A stretch of DNA of 18,573 nucleotides from UBA6054 sp964522095 (lineage in GTDB: Bacteria > Planctomycetota > Phycisphaerae > Phycisphaerales > UBA1924): NCBI GenBank assembly GCA_964522095.1, contig CAZFSO010000044.1, positions 1 to 18,573 on the forward strand. Direction: 5' to 3'. The notes beneath the pieces were generated by a model. The model worked only from the letters and a program-made list of their open reading frames with translations. It ran no database searches and was not told the DNA's origin. The position numbers and the translations under genes were made by a program. Shown here piece after piece: positions 14,320-18,573 of the stretch. The first letter of the stretch is position 1. Every line of letters begins with the position of its first letter.

Positions 14320-14444
14320 CGGCCTCGGATGGGGAAAACCGGGCATCGGCCCGACCCGTTCACCCGTCGCCCCCCGCGTCCGCCGGTCCCTGAACCGCGC
14401 CGCGGCAAACCAACCCCAGCCCGGACCCTCCCCTCCGAACCCCC

Positions 14445-14451
14445 GAAAGGA
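14445..14451 (+). promoter_or_regulatory. Shine-Dalgarno of first PEP-CTERM-like gene
   Basis: GAAAGGA, 8 nt before the GTG at 14460; it decides this non-ATG start. Confidence 0.7.
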
Positions 14452-14459
14452 TCCGCCCC

Positions 14460-15176
14460 GTGAACCCGAACAAAATCAAACTCAACCCGCGGCCGGAACA
14501 CCGGCCCCGTGTCGCTGCGGCGTGGTGCGTGCTCGCCGCGGGCGCGGTGATCCCCGCCGCGCCGGCCCTGGCGGGCGTGCATCACCTGGCCAACCCGCTC
14601 GCGTTCGAGGTCATCGACCGCTACCCGCACGACGGCTTCGGCGACTTCGGGCCGTTCTCGGGCGCCACCTCGGTGCTCCACGGCTACGACGGCGAGGCCC
14701 GGTACATCACCGAGTTCAACCTGTCCGCCCTGGACGTGCCCGCGGGCCACCACGTGGTCTCGGCGACCTTCCGCTACGCGATTTCCGAGGTGCTCGTCGG
14801 CGGCATGGGCGTCTCGCCCTTCTCGCCCAATCCCGCGACCATCTCCGTGCTCGGCTTTGCCGGCAACGGCCAGATGGACCTGGCGGACTTCCAGGCCGGC
14901 AACGCCAACGTGCTCGGCTCGAGCGACACGCTCGACGCCGTGGTCGGCCAGCAGTTCGAGGTGGACGTCACCGCGCACGTCGTGTCGCTGCTCGCGGGCG
15001 GCGAGTCCTGGGCGGGGCTGACCCTGCGGGCGGACACCGTCGGCGGCGTGATGATCTATGAAGGGGCCGGCCCCGGCTTCCTTCAGCTCTCGATCGTGAC
15101 CGAACCCGTCCCCGCGCCCGGCGCGCTCGCCCTGATCGGGCTCGGCGCGGCCGCGTGGCCGCGCCGCCGGCGCTGA
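14460..15176 (+). CDS. Secreted PEP-CTERM-like protein (copy 1)
   Basis: A 238-residue exported protein. A long signal peptide covers about residues 1-39: a basic n-region, then a hydrophobic core VAAAWCVLAAGAVIPAAPALA ending in ALA-G. The mature part is a beta-rich single domain with EFNLSALDVPAGHHVVSATF, as in carbohydrate-binding or DNRLRE-like jelly-roll domains of secreted planctomycete proteins. The C-terminus is VPAPGALALIGLGAAAWP plus RRRR: a short proline motif, a hydrophobic helix and a basic tail, the layout of PEP-CTERM sorting signals, here with PAPG in place of PEP. It should be cleaved and handled by an exosortase, which is not encoded in this window. It is 91 bp ahead of a paralogue and probably cotranscribed with it. 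Confidence 0.85.
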   Translation: MNPNKIKLNPRPEHRPRVAAAWCVLAAGAVIPAAPALAGVHHLANPLAFEVIDRYPHDGFGDFGPFSGATSVLHGYDGEARYITEFNLSALDVPAGHHVVSATFRYAISEVLVGGMGVSPFSPNPATISVLGFAGNGQMDLADFQAGNANVLGSSDTLDAVVGQQFEVDVTAHVVSLLAGGESWAGLTLRADTVGGVMIYEGAGPGFLQLSIVTEPVPAPGALALIGLGAAAWPRRRR

Positions 15177-15221
15177 TCCCGGCCCTGCCGACCGCCTGAC
15201 CTTTCCGAGTTCCTCCCCCTC

Positions 15222-15253
15222 GCTTCGCGAAAAACAAGCCGGCCAAGGCCGGC
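15222..15253 (+). promoter_or_regulatory. Structured leader of second PEP-CTERM-like gene
   Basis: Two pairings lie just before the ribosome binding site: GCTT/AAGC across 15222-15239, and the perfect inverted repeat GCCGGCCAAGGCCGGC (15238-15253). The second ends one base before GAAAGGA. In an mRNA the stem would abut the Shine-Dalgarno without covering it. It could be a translational control element, an mRNA-stabilising stem that protects the downstream copy, or a repeat; there is no T-tract, so it is not an ordinary terminator. Confidence 0.4.
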
Positions 15254-15260
15254 GAAAGGA
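15254..15260 (+). promoter_or_regulatory. Shine-Dalgarno of second PEP-CTERM-like gene
   Basis: GAAAGGA, 7 nt before ATG 15268; the same heptamer as in front of copy 1. Confidence 0.75.
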
Positions 15261-15267
15261 AACCCCC

Positions 15268-15921
15268 ATGAGCTTCACCAAGACCACCGCCGCCGCCCTC
15301 GTCATCGCGTCCGCCGCGGCCGTCGCCTCGGCCGACGTCATCACCCTGACCGACGGCGAGTTCTTCGCCGCCTACGACACCACGCCGTTCGACGGCGTCG
15401 GCGACAGCGGGCCGTTCCCGTACAACAACGTCATCCGCGGCACCACCGGCGAGATCCGCGGCGTGGCCGAGTTCGACATGAGCCTCTTCGGCGTGCCCGC
15501 CGGCCACGAGATCGTCTCGGCGACCTTCGAGGTCTTCGTCGCCTCCGACAACGTCGGCGGCTTCGGCGTCTCCAACCAGCGCCCCGACACCATGACCGTC
15601 TCGGGCTTCGTCGGCGACGGGCTGCGCCACGTCAGTGACTTCCAGGTGGCCGACGGCAACGCCCTGGACACCGTCGACACCAGCAACGCCGTGTGGCAGG
15701 ACGTGCTCTCGTTCGACGTGACGGGCTGGCTGAGCCAGGTCGCCACCCAGGGCGATGCCTGGGCAGGGTTCGTCATCAAGGCCGACACGCTCGGCGGGCT
15801 GAGCCTGTGGCCCGGCACCAGCGGCTACCCCCGCCTGGTCGTCACCACCGCGGCCATCCCCGCGCCGGGCTCGCTGGCCCTGCTCGGTGCGGCCGGCCTG
15901 TTCGCGCGTCGCCGCCGCTGA
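15268..15921 (+). CDS. Secreted PEP-CTERM-like protein (copy 2)
   Basis: A 217-residue paralogue of the preceding gene. The signal peptide (1-22) ends ASA. The central domain lines up with copy 1: EFDMSLFGVPAGHEIVSATF, VGGFGVS, TVSGFVGDG, VSDFQVADGNALDTVDT, and WAGFVIKADTLGGL against WAGLTLRADTVGGV. The end is IPAPGSLALLGAAGLFA plus RRRR, again a PAPG-type sorting signal. The two are a tandem duplication that kept domain, signal and sorting tail but diverged in between. The likely role is an envelope or matrix protein attached through the exosortase route; no enzyme residues are evident. Its last 80 bases overlap the antisense end of the Nudix gene. Confidence 0.87.
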   Translation: MSFTKTTAAALVIASAAAVASADVITLTDGEFFAAYDTTPFDGVGDSGPFPYNNVIRGTTGEIRGVAEFDMSLFGVPAGHEIVSATFEVFVASDNVGGFGVSNQRPDTMTVSGFVGDGLRHVSDFQVADGNALDTVDTSNAVWQDVLSFDVTGWLSQVATQGDAWAGFVIKADTLGGLSLWPGTSGYPRLVVTTAAIPAPGSLALLGAAGLFARRRR

Positions 15922-16732
15922 TCTGATCGTCTTCCACTTTTCTCCGGCGCCGCGGCGTGCCCCACCACACAAGGGGGCGGGACCCCCCGGCGGCGTTTTT
16001 GTCACACCCCGGCCGGTGGGGCCACCACGCGATCATCGCGCGGGTGGTCGGGATGATCTCGCCGGGGCGCTCGTCGGCCCAGGCGGCCAGTTCGTCGAGC
16101 GTGCGCCAACGCACGCCGGCGACCTCCCAGTTGGACGCCCCCGCGGCGGGCGGGATGCGGGGCAGGCGGACGAGCACCATCAGGTCCGTCGAGCCGACCT
16201 GGGGCGTGTCGTGGACGAGGGCCAGGTGGGTCATCGGGGCGCCGCCCAGGTCCAGGCCGAGTTCCTCGTGCGCCTCGCGCCGGAGTTCGGCGGCCAGGTC
16301 GTCGGGCGTCAGGTGGTCGCCCGTGGCAGGCGGGTCGATGCCGCCGCAGGGGCCGAACTCCCACATCCCGGGGTAGTTGTGCACGCCCTCGCCGCGTCGG
16401 GCGAGCATGTAGCGGGGCTGGCCGTCGGTGGGGGCGTCGGGAGAGGCGGCGCAGAGCACGCCGGTGATGCCGAAGTAGCGGGGGCGTTCGTCGGGGGGCA
16501 AGGCGTCGCGGCAGGCGTGGGCGCGGAAGGACTCCAAGCGGGCGCGGGCGGCGGCGCCGTCGCGGGACTCGTAGGAGAGGATCGGCCCGTCGAAGTACCG
16601 CGGGTTGGACGCGACGAGGCCTCGCCAGGCCTCGTCCATCGCGCGGAGCGCTCCGGGCGAACGGGTCAGCGGGGCCCGGTCGATGCGCACGGTCAGCGGG
16701 GCGTCGAGGGGTTCGACGCGGCAGCCGGTCAA
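15842..16732 (-). CDS. Nudix hydrolase with run-on C-terminus
   Basis: A 296-residue frame. The core (about 85-235) is a Nudix fold with a Nudix box GGID...LRREAHEELGLDL; the REAHEELGL half fits REUxEExGU, while the loop between the leading glycine and the helix is longer than usual. An N-terminal domain of about 80 residues precedes it. Nudix enzymes hydrolyse nucleoside diphosphates linked to another group; the substrate is unknown here. The start is TTG at 16732, overlapping the ybaB stop as TTGA, so it is probably coupled to it. After about residue 245 the sequence turns to low-complexity Arg/Gly/Pro and runs antisense into the end of copy 2 of the PEP-CTERM-like genes before the first stop. 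The last 50 residues may be a recent extension. Confidence 0.8.
   Translation of the reverse strand: MTGCRVEPLDAPLTVRIDRAPLTRSPGALRAMDEAWRGLVASNPRYFDGPILSYESRDGAAARARLESFRAHACRDALPPDERPRYFGITGVLCAASPDAPTDGQPRYMLARRGEGVHNYPGMWEFGPCGGIDPPATGDHLTPDDLAAELRREAHEELGLDLGGAPMTHLALVHDTPQVGSTDLMVLVRLPRIPPAAGASNWEVAGVRWRTLDELAAWADERPGEIIPTTRAMIAWWPHRPGCDKNAAGGSRPLVWWGTPRRRRKVEDDQISGGDARTGRPHRAGPASPARGWPRW
15973..16000 (+). terminator. Possible terminator of the PEP-CTERM-like genes
   Basis: GGGGG (15973-15977) can pair with CCCCC (15983-15987) across a 5-nt loop, and TTTTT follows at 15996-16000. The T-tract is separated from the stem by about 8 nt, so it is a weak call. It lies 52 bp after the stop codon of copy 2 and inside the antisense end of the Nudix frame. 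Confidence 0.35.
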
Positions 16733-17100
16733 CCCAGCAGCCCCGTGAGTTGATCGGACACGCCGGGCAGGCCGAGCGCCTCGGCCTCCCGGGCGATGAG
16801 GTCCTTGAGTTGCTCCTGGGCCTTGCGGTTGGCGTCGTTGACGGCGTCGCGGATCAGGCTGGTGGCCAGGTCCCGGGTCTTCTCGTCGACGGACATGCCC
16901 GCGAGGAGGGCGGGGTCGAGCGTCAGTTCGACCAGTTCCATGCGCCCGGTGACGGTGGCGCGGCAGGCCCCGCCCCCGGACTCGCCGGTGGCGCGGAGGG
17001 ACTCGGACTTCGCCTTGATGCGCTCGCCCGCTTCCTTGAGTTTGTCCTTGTTCTTCATCAGGCCGGCGACGGCCTGCATGGCTTTGAGGTTGTCGAGCAT
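16729..17100 (-). CDS. ybaB: YbaB/EbfC-family nucleoid-associated protein
   Basis: A 123-residue protein with the family shape: N-terminal helix LDNLKAMQAVAGLMKNKDKL, then a charged helix, a three-stranded sheet (CRATVTGRMELVELTLDP), and a C-terminal helix DLATSLIRDAVNDANRKAQEQ. Residues 44-60 contain the characteristic turn that leads into the sheet. Family members are dimeric and bind DNA without strict sequence specificity. It is downstream of dnaX, 25 bp after the end of the -1 reading frame. The dnaX-ybaB order is widely conserved, usually followed by recR, which is missing here. The 333-bp gap left if dnaX ended at its zero-frame stop would be unusual for this gene pair, which supports reading through in the -1 frame. 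Confidence 0.9.
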   Translation of the reverse strand: MLDNLKAMQAVAGLMKNKDKLKEAGERIKAKSESLRATGESGGGACRATVTGRMELVELTLDPALLAGMSVDEKTRDLATSLIRDAVNDANRKAQEQLKDLIAREAEALGLPGVSDQLTGLLG

Positions 17101-17125
17101 GGCTGCCTTGGGATGGTCGCCCGGG

Positions 17126-17446
17126 TCATTCCGGCTTGCGCGGGCGTGGGTGGATGCGTTTGACCTCGCCCTCGAACACGTCCAGCACGGTGCGGACGAG
17201 CGGGTCGGCGAGGATCTCGTCGGGCGTCGGCCCGCGGAGGTTCGTGGTGGGCGGCTCGTCGCGGCGCGGCTCGGGCTCCGGGGCCCGGGCCGGCGGCGGC
17301 GCGGGAGTGGGGGGCGGAGCGGGCGCGGCGGGACGGGGGGCGGCCGCCTGCGGGCCCGGCGCGTGCCGGGGGTTTGGCTGGTGGGTTTGCGGCGGTCGGT
17401 CCGGGGCCGGGGGGCGTGTCCGGGCGGCCGCCGTCAGGCTTTTTTT
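17126..17446 (-). CDS. dnaX: dnaX -1 frame extension (C-terminus of the long clamp-loader form)
   Basis: This frame is entered from the A7 run by a -1 shift and adds 104 residues: SLTAAARTRPP, a Pro/Ala-rich linker, and then a compact end, TPDEILADPLVRTVLDVFEGEV and KRIHPRPRKPE. The segment ADPLVRTVLDVFEGEVKRI has the pattern of the conserved C-terminal helix and strand seen at the end of many bacterial DnaX proteins. Codons keep G or C in the third position, and the frame ends only 25 bp before ybaB. Both argue that it is translated. It has no start signal of its own, so fusion to the zero-frame product by frameshifting or transcript slippage is the natural reading. Confidence 0.72.
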   Translation of the reverse strand, partial: KKSLTAAARTRPPAPDRPPQTHQPNPRHAPGPQAAAPRPAAPAPPPTPAPPPARAPEPEPRRDEPPTTNLRGPTPDEILADPLVRTVLDVFEGEVKRIHPRPRKPE

Positions 17447-18573
17447 GACGCGGCCCCGCTCTCCAGCCCCTTGGCGGGCCCGTTCGCGGCCCCGTTCCCG
17501 CCGGCGATCAGGGCCGTCACGTCGGCGATCTTCTGGGTCATCGCCAGGCGCACCAGGCACGCGTCGAGCAGCGCCCGCGGCGCGGGGCTGGACTTGAGCG
17601 CCCGCTGGACGGACTCGCACACCGCGATCATGTGCGTCAGCCCGGCGGGGTCGAAGCGGGTGCTGCGCTGCGCCTCGTCGGCGCGGGCGGCGTCGGACAG
17701 GTCCACCAGGTCGGTGTCCGGCCCGCACGCCGACAGCACCATCAGGTCGCGCAGGCGTTCGAGCAGCGTGGCGAGGAGTTGCTCGCCCGAGATGCCCTTG
17801 GTCAGCAGCGTGCCGGCCGAGCGCAGGGCCTGGGCCGGGTCGCCGTCGGCGAAGGTGTCGATCAGGCGTCCGACCAGTTCGCGGTCGGGCAGGCCCAGCA
17901 GGTCCTCGAGCAGCGCCAGGGTGAGTTTCTGCTCGCCGGTGGCCATCAGGCGGTCCATCAGCGAGAGGGCGTCGCGCATCGACCCGTTGCCGTGCACGGC
18001 CACCGCGTGGATCAGTTCGGGGTCGGCCTTGAGTTTCTCGTTCCGGACGACCTCGGCCAGGTGCCCGGCGATGGCGCTGGCCGGGATGTTGCGGAAGTCG
18101 AAGCGCTGGCAGCGGCTCTGGATGGTCGCGGGGACCTTGTGCGGTTCGGTGGTGCACAGGATGAACTTGACGTGCTCGGGCGGCTCCTCCATGGTCTTCA
18201 GGAGCGCGTTGAACGCCTCCTTCGTGAGCATGTGGACCTCGTCGATGATGTAGACCTTGTACTTGCCCCGCATGGGCCGGTAGACGGCGTTCGAGATGAT
18301 TTCGCGGGCCTCGTCCACGCCCCGGTTGGACGCGCCGTCGATCTCGATGACGTCGGTGTCCTCGCCGCGCATGATGGCGGCGTCGGCCTCGGGTGTTCCC
18401 CCCGCCAGGGCCTTGGCGAAGATGCGGGCCATGGAGGTCTTGCCGACGCCCCGCGTGCCGCAGAAGAGGTAGGCGTGCGCCACCCGCCCGGCCTCGATGG
18501 AGGCCTTGAGCGTGCGGGCGACGGGCTCCTGCCCGACCACCTCGTCAAAGTCGTGCGAGCGGTACCGGCGTGC
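17434..18573 (-). CDS. dnaX: DNA polymerase III clamp-loader subunit DnaX, zero-frame product (5' end outside window)
   Basis: 379 codons of the zero frame are visible; the first residues, ARRYRSHDFDEVVGQEP, are close to the usual N-terminus. It is an AAA+ ATPase that loads the sliding clamp. Present: Walker A GTRGVGKTS, Walker B YIIDEVHML, the LLKTMEEPPEHVKFIL helix, sensor 1 (CTTEPHKVP), the SRCQRF motif with its arginine finger, and NGSMRDALSL. Missing: the zinc module. Between AKAL and DVIEID there are 17 residues with no cysteine, where E. coli has about 26 including four. The frame stops at 17434, one codon after A-AAA-AAA, giving a short product ending AASKKA without the conserved end. 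The GTG at 18540 is an internal valine, not the start. Confidence 0.92.
   Translation of the reverse strand, partial: ARRYRSHDFDEVVGQEPVARTLKASIEAGRVAHAYLFCGTRGVGKTSMARIFAKALAGGTPEADAAIMRGEDTDVIEIDGASNRGVDEAREIISNAVYRPMRGKYKVYIIDEVHMLTKEAFNALLKTMEEPPEHVKFILCTTEPHKVPATIQSRCQRFDFRNIPASAIAGHLAEVVRNEKLKADPELIHAVAVHGNGSMRDALSLMDRLMATGEQKLTLALLEDLLGLPDRELVGRLIDTFADGDPAQALRSAGTLLTKGISGEQLLATLLERLRDLMVLSACGPDTDLVDLSDAARADEAQRSTRFDPAGLTHMIAVCESVQRALKSSPAPRALLDACLVRLAMTQKIADVTALIAGGNGAANGPAKGLESGAASKKA
17440..17446 (-). other. Slippery heptamer A AAA AAA in dnaX
   Basis: On the minus strand, zero-frame codons read TCA AAA AAA GCC TGA, so the seven As fall in the X XXY YYZ phase needed for a -1 tandem slip. 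Seven bases downstream begins a GC-rich region that can pair (CGGCGG near 17433-17428 with CCGCCG about 40 nt further on, plus the palindrome GGCGGCCGCC). Fourteen bases upstream is a GGAGAG sequence (17464-17459), similar to the stimulatory Shine-Dalgarno of E. coli dnaX, though spaced more widely. These are the three parts of a classical programmed site. RNA polymerase slippage on A7 would give the same result. Confidence 0.65.

Noticed and set aside
17422..17446. Plus-strand intrinsic terminator: a GGCGGCCGCC stem followed by seven Ts.
   Set aside because: No plus-strand gene ends nearby. On the minus strand, where dnaX lies, the same bases are the A7 slippery site and the stem downstream of it.
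1..18573. Defence system, prophage or integrative element.
   Set aside because: No nuclease, toxin-antitoxin pair, integrase, transposase, tRNA-associated attachment site or shift in base composition was seen; the genes are typical chromosomal ones.

Overview
The window looks like a chromosomal segment from a high-GC planctomycete, most likely of the Phycisphaerae type. This is inferred from the very GC-rich codon use, a tandem pair of secreted proteins ending in the PAPG-x-LAL-...-RRRR variant of the PEP-CTERM sorting signal, two paralogous membrane proteins opening with a CPRCGYDQSG zinc ribbon, and dispersed CACAGAGG-type hairpin repeats. No rRNA, tRNA, CRISPR array, transposase or phage gene was recognised. 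Most genes are housekeeping or general-metabolism types.

Layout. Positions 1-56 hold the end of a short tandem repeat. A secreted methyltransferase-like protein follows (57-1052). Two paralogous zinc-ribbon membrane proteins (1588-2544, 2884-3810) are each preceded by blocks of large imperfect hairpins built from a 9-nt CACAGAGGN microrepeat (1079-1525, 2553-2792). glyA (3859-5181) ends the plus-strand group. It converges on a small membrane protein and a RarD/EamA permease on the minus strand (5206-6677). A short divergent promoter region leads to an AtoE-type short-chain fatty acid permease (6762-8153). A long minus-strand block follows, listed here from its upstream end: a helix-turn-helix protein (14203-12947), a cyclodeaminase-like folate protein (12931-12311), a GAF-SpoIIE/PP2C phosphatase (12259-10940) overlapping a CxxCxxCC protein (10943-10467), and an MsbA-like ABC exporter (10354-8510) overlapping a double zinc-ribbon protein (8510-8157). 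An AT-rich divergent region (14204-14459) separates the helix-turn-helix gene from the two PEP-CTERM-like proteins (14460-15176, 15268-15921). The right end is a minus-strand dnaX-ybaB-Nudix operon, with the 5' end of dnaX outside the window.

The two strongest observations are these. (1) dnaX carries an in-phase A-AAA-AAA slippery heptamer followed one codon later by a zero-frame stop. The conserved-looking C-terminus of the full-length clamp-loader subunit lies entirely in the -1 frame. The zero frame therefore makes the short form and the shift makes the long form, the reverse of E. coli. A homopolymer miscount is the main alternative. (2) Six genes without a Shine-Dalgarno have a TAnnnT -10-like hexamer exactly 5-7 nt before the start codon (glyA, both zinc-ribbon genes, ABC exporter, SpoIIE phosphatase, cyclodeaminase). 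Four other genes have clear GAAAGG- or AAGGGG-type ribosome binding sites and no such hexamer. This suggests two initiation modes, leaderless and leadered, side by side in this genome.
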